Position numbers and translations under genes: made by a program. The notes under the pieces are model-generated. The model was not told the DNA's origin and made no database searches. It saw nothing but the letters and a program-made list of their open reading frames with translations. 64,000 nt of DNA from an uncultured Sphingorhabdus sp. GTDB lineage: Bacteria; Pseudomonadota; Alphaproteobacteria; Sphingomonadales; Sphingomonadaceae. Location: positions 2,272,578-2,336,577 of the forward strand of contig CANLOL010000001.1 of assembly GCA_947492905.1 (NCBI GenBank). Direction: 5' to 3'. Shown one piece after another: positions 19,318 through 28,972 of the stretch; position 1 is the first letter of the stretch; the number at the start of each line of letters is the position of its first letter.

Positions 19318-19350
19318 GGCTCGCTTATAAATTATATTTATAGGCGAGCT
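19318..19350 (+). terminator. Strong hairpin after the oxidoreductase gene
   Basis: GCTCGC and GCGAGC enclose a second paired layer (TATAAA with TTTATA), 12 bases after the stop codon. No U-run follows, so it is terminator-like or an mRNA 3'-end stabiliser rather than a clear intrinsic terminator. Confidence 0.5.
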
Positions 19351-19396
19351 ATTCAACGAATATGGGTTGCGAGAATAGATTAATATCGCAAAATAT

Positions 19397-20533
19397 TTAG
19401 TCGGTTAAATCTTCCCAAGCTTCCTTAATCTTATCAAAAAACCCTTGAGAATTTGGCGTTTCTTTGCCGGTTTCAGTCTCTTGAAATTCACGCAGCAATT
19501 CTTTTTGTTTAGACGTTAAACTTGTTGGTGTTTCGACATCAATTTGCACGACCAAATCACCCTTGCCGCGCCCTTGCAATACAGGCATGCCAGCACCGCG
19601 TTTTTGCAATTGCTTACCCGATTGGATACCCGCAGGAATAGAGATTTCATGCTCAACCCCATCCATGCCCGGTATAGTGATTGAACCGCCCAAGGCTGCC
19701 TTGGTAAAGCTAATTGGTGCTTGCGCGAATAATGTTGTGCCTTCGCGCTGAAAATATTTATGCCGCTTCACATGCAAGAAAATATACAAATCCCCAGCCG
19801 GCGCTCCATTGGCTCCCGCTTCGCCTTTTGATGCCAATCGGATCCGTGTGCCATCATCAACGCCAGGGGGAATTTCCACCTCTAATGTTTTCTGTTGATC
19901 CATACGGCCATCGCCTTGGCATGTATGGCATGGTTCTGCGATTACTTCACCGCGACCTTGGCATGATGGGCAAGTGCGCTCTACAACGAAAAACCCTTGC
20001 TGCGCTCTTACTTTACCATGGCCCTGACAAGTACCGCAGCGTTTAACATCGCTGCCCGGTTGCGCCCCGCTGCCTGCACAAGGGTCGCATAATACCGCGA
20101 CATCAATTTTAATTTCAGTCGATTTGCCATGATAGGCATCTTCGAGCGTAATCTCCATATCATAGCGCAGATCAGCACCGCGCGCAGGGCCGCGCTGCCC
20201 ACCGCCGCCCATGCCGCCTTCGCCAAAGAATTGATTAAATATATCAGAAAAATCACCAAAACCTTGATGACCACCGCCGCCGCCAGCATTACCCATACCG
20301 CCATTTTCATAAGCCTCGCGGCCATAATGATCATATGTTGCGCGTTTCTGTGGGTCTTTCAAACAATCATAGGCTTGGCTTAATTCTTTGAATTTCGCCT
20401 CTGCCTCAGCATCACCGGGATTACGATCGGGGTGACATTGCATCGCCAATTTACGATAGGCTGATTTAAGCGCTTTTTCATCTGCGCTGCGATCAACACC
20501 CAATAATTCATAATAATCAGTGGTCGTGGCCAT
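19397..20533 (-). CDS. dnaJ: Chaperone DnaJ
   Basis: Hsp40 co-chaperone that delivers substrates to DnaK and stimulates its ATPase. The 378-residue protein has the J domain with HPD (CHPDRN), a Gly/Phe-rich segment, four zinc-binding repeats (CDPCAGSG, CGTCQGHG, CPSCQGRG, CHTCQGDG) and the C-terminal substrate-binding domain. The ATG at 20533 (MATTTDYYELLG) is the family start; a 14-residue upstream extension is rejected. It follows dnaK with a hairpin in between. Confidence 0.98.
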   Translation of the reverse strand: MATTTDYYELLGVDRSADEKALKSAYRKLAMQCHPDRNPGDAEAEAKFKELSQAYDCLKDPQKRATYDHYGREAYENGGMGNAGGGGGHQGFGDFSDIFNQFFGEGGMGGGGQRGPARGADLRYDMEITLEDAYHGKSTEIKIDVAVLCDPCAGSGAQPGSDVKRCGTCQGHGKVRAQQGFFVVERTCPSCQGRGEVIAEPCHTCQGDGRMDQQKTLEVEIPPGVDDGTRIRLASKGEAGANGAPAGDLYIFLHVKRHKYFQREGTTLFAQAPISFTKAALGGSITIPGMDGVEHEISIPAGIQSGKQLQKRGAGMPVLQGRGKGDLVVQIDVETPTSLTSKQKELLREFQETETGKETPNSQGFFDKIKEAWEDLTD

Positions 20534-20585
20534 ATCTAATAGGTTCCTATGACGTTCGACACTGCGGTCATACAAAACACGCAGT

Positions 20586-20617
20586 GAAAAATGGAGGCCC
20601 GCCGATTAAGGCAGGCC
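20586..20617 (-). terminator. Hairpin between dnaK and dnaJ
   Basis: On the minus strand GGCCTGCC and GGCGGGCC pair (one G-T) around TTAATC and are followed by TCCATTTTT. It could partly terminate dnaK transcripts, lowering dnaJ relative to dnaK, as is common for this pair. Confidence 0.6.
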
Positions 20618-20623
20618 TATCAT

Positions 20624-22552
20624 TTATTTGCTGTCGTCTTTATTATCTTCGTCTTCTACTTCGGAAAACTCAGCATCGACAACATCATCATCGGTAGCGT
20701 CTTGTGCTGCTGCATCGGCTGCGGCTGCATCGCCTCCACCATTGGCTTGTTCTTGCTCATAAATGGCCTGACCAAGCTTCATAGCAACTTGTGCTAAGGC
20801 TTCGGATTTGGTTTTCATATCCTCTGCATCGCCGCCTTCTATAGCGGTTTTGGTTTCTGCCAAAGCAGCTTCAATTTCGCCTTTCAGATCAGCATCCACC
20901 TTGTCGCCATGCTCTTCGAGTTGTTTCTCGGTTGAGTGTACAAGGCTCTCAGCATTGTTTTTAGATTCAGCTGCCTCGCGGCGTGCTTTATCTTCTTCAG
21001 CGAATTGCTCAGCATCTTGAACCATTTGATCAATATCAGAATCAGATAGTCCGCCAGAGGCTTGAATTTTAATCTGCTGTTCTTTGCCGGTGCCTTTATC
21101 TTTAGCAGAAACATTCACAATACCATTGGCATCAATGTCAAAGGTCACTTCCACTTGAGGAACGCCGCGCGGTGCTGGAGGAATGCCAACCAAATCAAAT
21201 TGACCGAGCAATTTATTATCAGCCGCCATCTCACGCTCGCCTTGTGAAACGCGAATGGTTACAGCATTTTGATTATCTTCAGCGGTTGAATAGACTTGCG
21301 ATTTTTTGGTCGGAATGGTCGTATTACGGTCAATCATGCGCGTAAATACACCGCCCAATGTCTCAATACCCAATGACAATGGTGTAACGTCGAGCAAGAG
21401 AACATCTTTCACATCGCCTTGTAATACGCCTGCTTGAATAGCTGCGCCCATCGCGACAACTTCATCTGGGTTCACGCCTGTGTGTGGTTCTTTACCAAAG
21501 AATTTCTCAACCGTTTCGCGTACTTTTGGCATACGGGTCATACCGCCAACCAATACAACTTCGTCAATTTCAGAAGATGTCACGCCGGCATCTTTCAACG
21601 CTTTCTTACAAGGATCAAGCGTACGGTTAATCAATTCACCAACCAATTTTTCCAAATCAGAACGTGTGATATTTTTCACAAGGTGCTTTGGACCATTTTG
21701 GTCAGCTGTAATGAATGGCAAGTTGACTTCGGTGCTTTGCGCCGATGAAAGCTCAATTTTTGCTTTTTCAGCAGCTTCTTTCAAACGCTGTAATGCTAAT
21801 TTATCTTGCGTTAGATCAATGCTTTCTGATTTTTTGAAATCATTGGCCAAAAATTCAACAATCTCATTATCGAAATCTTCACCGCCAAGGAATGTATCAC
21901 CATTGGTCGATTTCACTTCGAAAACACCATCGCCAACTTCGAGGACTGAAATATCAAATGTACCGCCGCCAAGGTCATAAACCGCGATGGTTTTGTTTTC
22001 ATCTTTATCCAAACCATAAGCAAGCGCCGCTGCTGTTGGCTCGTTGATAATACGCAAAACTTCTAGGCCAGCGATTTTACCAGCATCTTTTGTTGCTTGA
22101 CGCTGTGCATCGTTAAAATAAGCAGGAACCGTGATAACTGCTTGGGTCACTGTCTCGCCCAAATAGCTCTCGGCTGTTTCTTTCATCTTTTGCAAAGTGA
22201 AAGCAGATATTTGCGCTGGTGAATATTTATCATCGCCAGCCTGTACCCATGCATCGCCATTGCTACCTTTGACAATTTTATAAGGAACCAATTCCATATC
22301 TTTCTTTGTCAATGGATCATCAAAGCGGCGTCCGATAAGACGCTTCACAGCAAAAACAGTGTTTTCAGGGTTGGTAACGGCCTGACGTTTCGCAGGTTGA
22401 CCAATCAAACGTTCGCCATCTTTGGTGAATGCAACAATAGAAGGTGTGGTTCGTGCGCCCTCTGAATTTTCAATAACCTTTGGTTTACCGCCATCCATAA
22501 CAGAAACGCAGCTATTGGTTGTTCCCAAATCAATACCAATGACTTTTGCCAT
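20624..22552 (-). CDS. dnaK: Chaperone DnaK (Hsp70)
   Basis: ATP-driven folding chaperone. The 642-residue protein shows the Hsp70 signatures [24 protein letters not shown] and [13 protein letters not shown], an alphaproteobacterial-type substrate-binding domain and an acidic tail ending in DNKDDSK. AAGGA lies nine bases before the ATG. A heat-shock-type promoter is visible about 135 bases upstream (22685-22712). Partners dnaJ, grpE and hrcA are all in this window. Confidence 0.99.
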   Translation of the reverse strand: MAKVIGIDLGTTNSCVSVMDGGKPKVIENSEGARTTPSIVAFTKDGERLIGQPAKRQAVTNPENTVFAVKRLIGRRFDDPLTKKDMELVPYKIVKGSNGDAWVQAGDDKYSPAQISAFTLQKMKETAESYLGETVTQAVITVPAYFNDAQRQATKDAGKIAGLEVLRIINEPTAAALAYGLDKDENKTIAVYDLGGGTFDISVLEVGDGVFEVKSTNGDTFLGGEDFDNEIVEFLANDFKKSESIDLTQDKLALQRLKEAAEKAKIELSSAQSTEVNLPFITADQNGPKHLVKNITRSDLEKLVGELINRTLDPCKKALKDAGVTSSEIDEVVLVGGMTRMPKVRETVEKFFGKEPHTGVNPDEVVAMGAAIQAGVLQGDVKDVLLLDVTPLSLGIETLGGVFTRMIDRNTTIPTKKSQVYSTAEDNQNAVTIRVSQGEREMAADNKLLGQFDLVGIPPAPRGVPQVEVTFDIDANGIVNVSAKDKGTGKEQQIKIQASGGLSDSDIDQMVQDAEQFAEEDKARREAAESKNNAESLVHSTEKQLEEHGDKVDADLKGEIEAALAETKTAIEGGDAEDMKTKSEALAQVAMKLGQAIYEQEQANGGGDAAAADAAAQDATDDDVVDAEFSEVEDEDNKDDSK

Positions 22553-22684
22553 AATAATAAATCCTTAACTCAAATATTTCTTCATTATAAAAGCAGATGT
22601 GATGGTTTTACCCTATTAGTGCGTCATATCCCTTGTGAGAGCTATGGCCGTACTTCCTTTTCACACCCCTTTTGTGCCTAGGCG

Positions 22685-22712
22685 ATATAGGTGTCATTTT
22701 TCATAGCGCAAG
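22685..22712 (-). promoter_or_regulatory. RpoH (sigma-32)-type promoter of dnaK
   Basis: On the minus strand CTTG (22712-22709) and CCTATAT (22691-22685) are separated by 17 bases. This fits the alphaproteobacterial RpoH consensus (CTTG, then CYTATNT). It implies a transcript start near 22678 and a leader of about 125 bases before dnaK. Confidence 0.75.
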
Positions 22713-22824
22713 GATTAGAAGCCAAGGATAAGAAAAAAATATCATTTTATTATGTGAAAATCAAAATATACTCCTATATTATAAGGTATAAACAGCATTA
22801 TAAAATGAAATCAGAGGATTAAAA

Positions 22825-23310
22825 ATGCAAAGAAATCTTGGTAAATATATCACCGCGCTTTTGGGTATTTTTGTTCTAACACTCAGCGGCTGCGGAAAAA
22901 CACCGCAACTCAATGTCAAAGATGCAGTTTTAATACTCTCTCCCGTTGATACCAATCCATCTGCTTTATATTTTAACGTCCAAGGCGGCCCAGAGGATGT
23001 TGCATTGCGCAGCATATTGTCACCGTCGGTCATTCGCACTGAAATCCATAAAAGCTCTAAAAATGATGCTGATGGAGTTATGTCTATGGAAAAAATTAAT
23101 GAAGTACCCATTCCCGCAGGCGAAAAAGTCGAATTTAAACGCGGCGGATATCATGGCATGGTATGGGGCGCAAATCTGATCGCACGAAAAACCGCAGAAA
23201 TGGAAGTTCTATTCACATTTTCCAATGGTGATATCATTCGTGTTATGGCTGATGTTCAAGAATTAGACGGCAGCATACCTGATGAGCGCAAGGCTCTAGG
23301 ATACGATTGA
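22825..23310 (+). CDS. Small predicted lipoprotein, unknown function
   Basis: A 161-residue product with a signal peptide and lipobox TLSGCGK, so it should be lipid-anchored. I do not recognise the mature domain; it looks like a compact beta-rich fold without Cys. AGAGGATTAAAA gives a good ribosome binding site. It ends eight bases before the next gene, a HExxH protein, and the two are probably co-transcribed. The 272 bases upstream hold the dnaK promoter on the other strand and no other gene. Confidence 0.75.
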   Translation: MQRNLGKYITALLGIFVLTLSGCGKTPQLNVKDAVLILSPVDTNPSALYFNVQGGPEDVALRSILSPSVIRTEIHKSSKNDADGVMSMEKINEVPIPAGEKVEFKRGGYHGMVWGANLIARKTAEMEVLFTFSNGDIIRVMADVQELDGSIPDERKALGYD

Positions 23311-23317
23311 GCCCATA

Positions 23318-23782
23318 ATGTTTGGACCTCACCCAAGCGGCAGGCCATTAACGCAGCAAGAGCGAGCATTGACGCGCTCTATATTTAAAAATGCTATTGA
23401 TTATGACATAGTGCGTATTCACAATCGCAAATGGTGGTGGTTTCAGCCGCGCAAAATAACCATGGCGCCCGATGGGCATCTTTGGTTTCACCCAAAAAAC
23501 AATCTATTCTGCGATAATTTTTGTGACCGCGATATTAATCTGCAAGCCCTATTCATGCACGAGATGACGCATGTATGGCAGCATCAATCGGGTATATTTT
23601 TGCCGCTACGCCGCCATCCATTTTGCAGATATGATTATAGCATCAAACCGGGTTGGAAATTAGAGCGCTATGGCTTGGAACAACAAGCGGAAATAGTGAA
23701 ACATATATTTTTACTGCGCAGCGGATATACATTTGCGGGCGCTCCGCCAATCGCCCATTATGATGGAATATTACCATTTTGA
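23318..23782 (+). CDS. HExxH-motif protein of the 'vgr related' type
   Basis: The 154-residue protein has the zinc-protease-like motif HEMTHVWQHQ near residue 87, as in DUF4157-like proteins. Sphingomonad genomes label its relatives 'vgr related protein', but nothing here looks like a type VI VgrG spike. It is rich in Trp, His and Arg and lacks a signal peptide. A peptidase role is suggested by the motif only. The last 25 bases overlap the convergent MATE exporter gene. Confidence 0.7.
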   Translation: MFGPHPSGRPLTQQERALTRSIFKNAIDYDIVRIHNRKWWWFQPRKITMAPDGHLWFHPKNNLFCDNFCDRDINLQALFMHEMTHVWQHQSGIFLPLRRHPFCRYDYSIKPGWKLERYGLEQQAEIVKHIFLLRSGYTFAGAPPIAHYDGILPF

Positions 23783-25176
23783 ACCTGAATAAGGCCTATT
23801 CTATCGCGCAGCATCCAACGGGCCGTCATCAATATCGCAACTACACCCAATCCACTGGCTAGGCCAATCCAAATGCCCAATCCATCCATCTGATATTGAA
23901 ACGCCAATATACCGCCAACACCGATACCAATGACCCAATATCCAAATAATGCAATTAGCATAGGGATAAATGCATCATGCAAACCACGCAGCATGCCAGC
24001 CGCCACCACTTGAATACCATCAACAATCTGAAATAAGGCCGCAATACCCAAAAACCCAACGGCCAGCGCCGCGACTTCAACATTCTCTGGCAGGCTTGCA
24101 TCAATGAATAGAGCGATAAGAGCATCAGGGAAAAGCAGCATAATAAGCGCCATTACGCTCATGAAGCTTGTTCCCAAAATCATCGCCGTCCAGCCTGCAC
24201 GCGCGATACCATGCACATCACGCCGACCATAGGCTATGCCGACACGCACCGTTGCTGCTTGCGCTAGCCCCATCGGCACCATGAAGCTTAGGGAAGCGAG
24301 TTGAAGCGCTATGGCATGCGCCGCCAAAGATTCCGCACCGAGCCACCCCATCAATATGCCAGCCGCTCCAAACACGCCGCCTTCTAATCCCATAGTTATG
24401 GCAATGGGCAATCCTAATTTCCATAGAGCTATATAGCGCGGCCAATCAGCTCTCCAAAAACGCCCAAATATTTTATAGCGCCTGAAATCTCTGTGAAAAA
24501 TCACCACCAACGACAATCCACCGAACATTAGCATATTGGTCATGACGCTGCCGATGCCAGCGCCAATAATGCCCAATTGCGGAGCTCCAAAATTGCCAAA
24601 GATTAAAGCATAGTTGAATAAAGCATTGGACATAACAGCTATGATACTAATGATTAATGCCCATATCGGTTTTTCCAAGGCCGATATAAAATTGCGCAGC
24701 ACTATGAAGAATAAAAATGGCAGCATCGACCAGATATAGGCCTTTAGATATAAACCAGCATTAGCTGCAAGATCATCCTCTTGACCAAATGCAAGCAAAA
24801 TAGCCTCTGTATTCCATAGCAATATCCATATTGGAATAATGACGGATACAGCCGCCCAAAGGCTTTGCCTAAATGTACGGCGAATATCACGAACACTATG
24901 TTTCATGCGGCCAATTTCAGAAGCCATCATCGGCGCACTGGCCGTCATCAAACCCATGCAGAATATCGCGCAGGTCATCGCCAAATTAAACCCCAATGTT
25001 GCTGCGGCTAATTCACGCGCACCGAGCCAACCTAGCATTAAAACATCAGTCGCCCCAATAAGCGCCAATGTCATATTCGACATGATAAGCGGCCATGACA
25101 AAGAAGCCGTTGCGAACAATTCATGTCGCCAGCCTCTATTTTGCATATATGCAGATTTGATATGCGCCTCTGTCAT
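23758..25176 (-). CDS. MATE family efflux transporter
   Basis: A 472-residue membrane protein with 12 predicted helices in two similar halves, typical for the multidrug and toxic compound extrusion family, which uses Na+ or H+ gradients. Recognisable segments include SWPLIMSNMTLALIGATDVLMLG at the start and a repeated MGLAQAATVRVGIAYGR. The most similar named family is NorM/DinF-like; the substrate is unknown. An ATG at 25146 is an alternative start. Confidence 0.92.
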   Translation of the reverse strand: MTEAHIKSAYMQNRGWRHELFATASLSWPLIMSNMTLALIGATDVLMLGWLGARELAAATLGFNLAMTCAIFCMGLMTASAPMMASEIGRMKHSVRDIRRTFRQSLWAAVSVIIPIWILLWNTEAILLAFGQEDDLAANAGLYLKAYIWSMLPFLFFIVLRNFISALEKPIWALIISIIAVMSNALFNYALIFGNFGAPQLGIIGAGIGSVMTNMLMFGGLSLVVIFHRDFRRYKIFGRFWRADWPRYIALWKLGLPIAITMGLEGGVFGAAGILMGWLGAESLAAHAIALQLASLSFMVPMGLAQAATVRVGIAYGRRDVHGIARAGWTAMILGTSFMSVMALIMLLFPDALIALFIDASLPENVEVAALAVGFLGIAALFQIVDGIQVVAAGMLRGLHDAFIPMLIALFGYWVIGIGVGGILAFQYQMDGLGIWIGLASGLGVVAILMTARWMLRDRIGLIQVQNGNIPS

Positions 25177-25272
25177 GCCATGCGCCTAGGGTAATTCGCT
25201 GCAAAGCGCTATCATTAATCCCACTTGATTAGCGTCCACTATCACGGCAAGAGGAAGGCAAGAGGTGACTAT

Positions 25273-26628
25273 ATGATAAGTGCATTGGGATTGATTGGCG
25301 GCCTAGCTTTGCTAATCTATATGACGATTAAAGGCGTGAACATATTAATCGCTGGGCCCGTGGCGGCTATCATAGTGGCCTTAACCAGTGGCATAAGCTT
25401 AGTACCGCCGCTTGCCGTTGATGGCGCACCTGATTTTGCTACTTCTTATATGGAAGGCTTTGTGAGCTTTTTTAAAAGCTGGTTTTTAATATTCATGATA
25501 GGCGCAATTTTTGGCGAGATTATGGGGACTTCGGGCGCAGCAGCCAGCATCGCACATTGGGTAACGCGCACCATTGGCGTAAAACATGCCGTATTGGCGG
25601 TAGTCGCAGCATGTGCAATCCTAACTTATGGCGGGGTGAGCGTCTTTATCGTATCTTTCTCGGTTTATGCTCTAGCCGTGCATTTATTCCGCGAGGCCAA
25701 TTTACCGCGCCGTTTCATCCCCGCAGCACTCGCCTTTGGGTCCGTCACATTCACCATGACCAGCGCAGGATCACCTGAGATTCAAAACCTTATCCCGATG
25801 GAATATTTGGGAACAACAGCTTTTGCGGCATGGGAGGTGAGTTTTGTAGTGGCCATATCAATGGCGATTATTGGCTGTTTTTGGATTAATTGGATGGTGC
25901 GCCGCGCCGTATCACGCGGCGAGACATTTATCGCGCGTGACAGCGATGCAGCGCCCGCAGATTATTCAAAACTACCCTCGCCATTGCTCTGTTTAATTCC
26001 ATTAGCCGCCGTATTGGGCTTATTTCTATTGTTTCAATATCCGCAAAATTTTGGCGCATTATCCAAAATATTACCCGCTGCAACATGGGACAAATGGGCT
26101 TTAGTATTAGCCCTTGGCGTAGGATCACTTTTGGCAATTTGGGTGGGGCGCAAGAAATTTAATGAAATGCCCGAAGCTTTCTCTCGCGGTGCCAGCAGTG
26201 CAGTTATCGCCATCACCAACACATGCGCGGTGGTTGGATTTGGCGCAGTGGCCAAATTAACCCCAGCCTTTGGCCAAGCATTAGAAGCCGTGCAAAGCTT
26301 GCCCGGTGATCCACTCATCGGTGCAGCAATTGCGGTGACGGTTATCGCCGGTTTAACGGGCAGCGCATCGGGTGGGCAGACTATTGCATTGCCGTTGATA
26401 GCACCGCATTATTTGGATGCTGGCGCCAATTCAGAAGAATTACACCGCACAGTCGCGATTGTATCGGGTGCGCTCGATAGCTTGCCGCATAACGGATATG
26501 TAGTGACCACAATTCGCGCAGTATGCGGAGAAACCCACAAAGATGCTTATGGAGCGGTTGGTGCGCTGACGGTTATATTACCGCTAGGCGGATTGGTTCT
26601 TGCATTGGCATTATTTGCGTTCTTTTGA
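25273..26628 (+). CDS. GntP family permease (organic acid:H+ symporter)
   Basis: The 451-residue protein has 12 or more membrane segments and GntP-family signatures such as GTSGAAASIAHWVTR, TSAGSPEIQNL and GLTGSASGGQTIALPLI. The family imports gluconate, D-beta-hydroxybutyrate and related acids. The sequence resembles the hydroxybutyrate-type branch rather than gluconate permeases, but this is a weak call. AGAGGTG ahead of the ATG at 25273 decides the start over an upstream ATG at 25225. Confidence 0.85.
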   Translation: MISALGLIGGLALLIYMTIKGVNILIAGPVAAIIVALTSGISLVPPLAVDGAPDFATSYMEGFVSFFKSWFLIFMIGAIFGEIMGTSGAAASIAHWVTRTIGVKHAVLAVVAACAILTYGGVSVFIVSFSVYALAVHLFREANLPRRFIPAALAFGSVTFTMTSAGSPEIQNLIPMEYLGTTAFAAWEVSFVVAISMAIIGCFWINWMVRRAVSRGETFIARDSDAAPADYSKLPSPLLCLIPLAAVLGLFLLFQYPQNFGALSKILPAATWDKWALVLALGVGSLLAIWVGRKKFNEMPEAFSRGASSAVIAITNTCAVVGFGAVAKLTPAFGQALEAVQSLPGDPLIGAAIAVTVIAGLTGSASGGQTIALPLIAPHYLDAGANSEELHRTVAIVSGALDSLPHNGYVVTTIRAVCGETHKDAYGAVGALTVILPLGGLVLALALFAFF

Positions 26629-26673
26629 TGGTGCGTTAAATTAAAATTAAAGCATCGCTTATATTCTAATTTT

Positions 26674-27162
26674 ATGAACGCACAGACAAATGCAGAGAAT
26701 TTTGAAACCGCAATAACCATAGTAGAAAAATCTATTCCGAACAAACCCGATGTTTTTGATATAAATCAAGCGCATGCTTTGCGCAGTAAATTTATCAATG
26801 CATATGCAAAGATTGAAATTTGGGCTGTTAAATATTGTTCGCTATCCAATATTAAAGGCGACAACCTCAATCAGAGAATTGAAAAGATCCGAAAATTACA
26901 ATGCAAAAATCAGGAAAAAATTTCTGACTTGCTTGATGAACTTAGACCGATAACTGACTTTCGCGGTGAATTTGCGCATGCTGTATTAGAAATGAATATT
27001 ATAGCTGGAAAAAATCAAATATTATACCAATGCCCTAGCTTAATAGGTCATCCAACAACTGAAAACTATGCACATCTCTGCCCAGAAAAATTGAGAGATA
27101 TAACTAAGCGATTGCATTCTATGGCCAACAGTTTGTCAGGCTTGACTGGTCTTACAAAATAA
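26674..27162 (+). CDS. Hypothetical protein, unknown function
   Basis: I do not recognise this 162-residue product. It is largely helical, soluble and has no signal peptide. The segment LRPITDFRGEFAHAVLEM is the best-ordered part. No good ribosome binding site precedes the ATG. It ends three bases from the convergent grpE gene. Codon use looks more AT-rich than its neighbours by eye, so recent acquisition is possible. Confidence 0.6.
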   Translation: MNAQTNAENFETAITIVEKSIPNKPDVFDINQAHALRSKFINAYAKIEIWAVKYCSLSNIKGDNLNQRIEKIRKLQCKNQEKISDLLDELRPITDFRGEFAHAVLEMNIIAGKNQILYQCPSLIGHPTTENYAHLCPEKLRDITKRLHSMANSLSGLTGLTK

Positions 27163-27165
27163 TCA

Positions 27166-27792
27166 TCAATCCGGTTTTTTGGCAACGCCAACAAATGCAG
27201 GACGCAGCAAGCGATCTTTAATCATATATCCTGATTGCATTTCTTGGACGACTGTTCCGGGTTCTTGATCAGCGGTGGGAATTTCAACCATTGCCTGATG
27301 CTGGTTCGGGTCAAGCGGCAAGCCAACGGCGGCAATGCGCGTAATACCATGTTTACCAAATACAGTTTCTAATTCGCGGCCTGTGGCCTCTATACCTGTG
27401 ATAAGGCCCTTCCATTTTTCTTCATCTTTAATTTCATCGGGAATAGCTTCAAGAGCACGGCTTAGATTGTCAGACACCGACAATATATCGCGCGCAAATC
27501 CTGTTGCTGCATAGGCCCGTGCATCTTGCGCATCTTTTTCAAGGCGGCGGCGCACATTTTGCGTCTCGGCTTGCGCATAAAGCACTTCTTGTTTTGCAGC
27601 AGCCAATTGATCGGTCAGCTTAGCAATCTCATCATCGACAGCTTCATCAGATTTCAAATGCTCAGGAACACCCTCTAATTCGGCTTCTGCTTCACTGTCC
27701 AATTCTGCTTCACTGTCCAATGGAGCTTCTTGCGCGGCTTCATTTGTTTCTGGAGCTTCATTCTCAAGATTGTCTTTGTCATCATGCATCAT
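27166..27792 (-). CDS. grpE: Nucleotide exchange factor GrpE
   Basis: GrpE releases ADP from DnaK. The 208-residue protein has an acidic N-terminal tail, a long coiled coil and the C-terminal beta domain (ITRIAAVGLPLDPNQHQAM). The tail contains an exact 18-base tandem duplication at 27685-27720, which repeats LDSEAE. It lies 47 bases downstream of hrcA, the common hrcA-grpE order. Confidence 0.96.
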   Translation of the reverse strand: MMHDDKDNLENEAPETNEAAQEAPLDSEAELDSEAEAELEGVPEHLKSDEAVDDEIAKLTDQLAAAKQEVLYAQAETQNVRRRLEKDAQDARAYAATGFARDILSVSDNLSRALEAIPDEIKDEEKWKGLITGIEATGRELETVFGKHGITRIAAVGLPLDPNQHQAMVEIPTADQEPGTVVQEMQSGYMIKDRLLRPAFVGVAKKPD

Positions 27793-27839
27793 GTTAATAT
27801 GTCTCTTATCGCTATATATCCAAGGCCCAAATAGTCTGA

Positions 27840-28877
27840 TTATTTTGCTAATCGAGACAATGTTTGCGCTGTTAATTCTACCATGGGAACGATGCGGGCA
27901 TAATTCAAGCGAGTCGGGCCAATTACCCCCACCACGCCAACAATTTTTCCACCTTCTTCCCGATATGGCGCTGCGATAACCGAGGAACCCGATAAAGAAA
28001 ATAGATTATTCTCTGATCCGATAAATATTTTTGTCGATTGCGCCTCGCGTGCACCATCCACCAGTTTGGCTATCGCTTCTTTATTTTCCAGATCATCCAG
28101 CAATTGGCGCATTAAATCCAGATCAGCATTCGCCGTATCATCCAACAAATTGGACTGCCCTTTTACGATCAGCACTGGCCTATCATTCGCATCATTCGAC
28201 CAGGTCACTAGGCCCTTGCGCACCAAATCTGCGCTTACCTTGTCGAGCATGGCGCGCTCCGATGTAATTTCCTGATCGAGCCGCTTGATCGCATCGGATA
28301 GTGACATACCCGACAGGCGCGCGCTGATATAGTTTGCAGCTTCATTGAGCGCACTATCCGTCATATGCGGCGCAATAGCGATAACGCGATTTTCTATGCT
28401 GCCATCGCTGCTCACCAACACGGCTAAGGCTTGCACCGCCGATAATCTGACAAAGCTAAATTGGCTGACGATAATTTCTTTACGCGGCACCATTACCAGG
28501 CCCGCGCAATCGGATAGTCCCGATAATATGCTGCTCACGGCCGATAATGCTTCTTCTATCGGTCCTTCATTAGAAATCTGCGCTTCAATAGCGGCGCGCT
28601 CTTCGGGCGATGGTTCGGCAGCTTGCATCATGCCATCAACAAATAATCTTAGGCCGCTATGCGTTGGAATGCGCCCAGCGCTAGTATGCGGGGCTGCGAG
28701 CAAACCCGTTTGTTCCAAATCATGCATGACATTGCGGATAGAGGCGGGCGATAAATTCAATCCGGAGACCTCTGAAATAGTGCGCGAACCGACGGGCGAT
28801 CCGCTATCTAAATAACTCTCTACCACGATACGAAAAATATCGCGGGTGCGTTCATTCATATTGGCTATTTCATTCAT
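27840..28877 (-). CDS. hrcA: Heat-inducible transcription repressor HrcA
   Basis: HrcA represses groESL-type operons by binding the CIRCE inverted repeat. The 345-residue protein has an N-terminal winged helix (SRTISEVSGLNLSPASIRNVMHDLE) and the GAF-like HrcA domain. No CIRCE (TTAGCACTC-N9-GAGTGCTAA) was seen near hrcA, grpE or dnaK, so its targets probably lie elsewhere, for example groESL. ATG at 28877 follows GAGAGAGG closely; MNERTRD at 28859 is an alternative start. Confidence 0.95.
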   Translation of the reverse strand: MNEIANMNERTRDIFRIVVESYLDSGSPVGSRTISEVSGLNLSPASIRNVMHDLEQTGLLAAPHTSAGRIPTHSGLRLFVDGMMQAAEPSPEERAAIEAQISNEGPIEEALSAVSSILSGLSDCAGLVMVPRKEIIVSQFSFVRLSAVQALAVLVSSDGSIENRVIAIAPHMTDSALNEAANYISARLSGMSLSDAIKRLDQEITSERAMLDKVSADLVRKGLVTWSNDANDRPVLIVKGQSNLLDDTANADLDLMRQLLDDLENKEAIAKLVDGAREAQSTKIFIGSENNLFSLSGSSVIAAPYREEGGKIVGVVGVIGPTRLNYARIVPMVELTAQTLSRLAK

Positions 28878-28972
28878 AACCTCTCTCTATGCAATTATTG
28901 AAATAGATTCCAGCCTTGCGAAAAATTTACGCTCGTTTATGCCATCATCATTATCATTCAGGAGAATCATCA

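Noticed and set aside
21480-21980. 166-codon plus-strand open frame
   Set aside because: Antisense to dnaK, a common artefact of strongly biased codon use.
23318-23782. Type VI secretion VgrG component suggested by the 'vgr related' label
   Set aside because: The protein is only 154 residues with a HExxH motif, has no spike domain, and no type VI genes are nearby.
28345-28815. 156-codon plus-strand open frame
   Set aside because: Antisense to hrcA with no start signal or family resemblance.
28878-28972. CIRCE or RpoH promoter upstream of hrcA
   Set aside because: No TTAGCACTC inverted repeat is present, and the minus strand has a CTATTT but no CTTG at the right distance.
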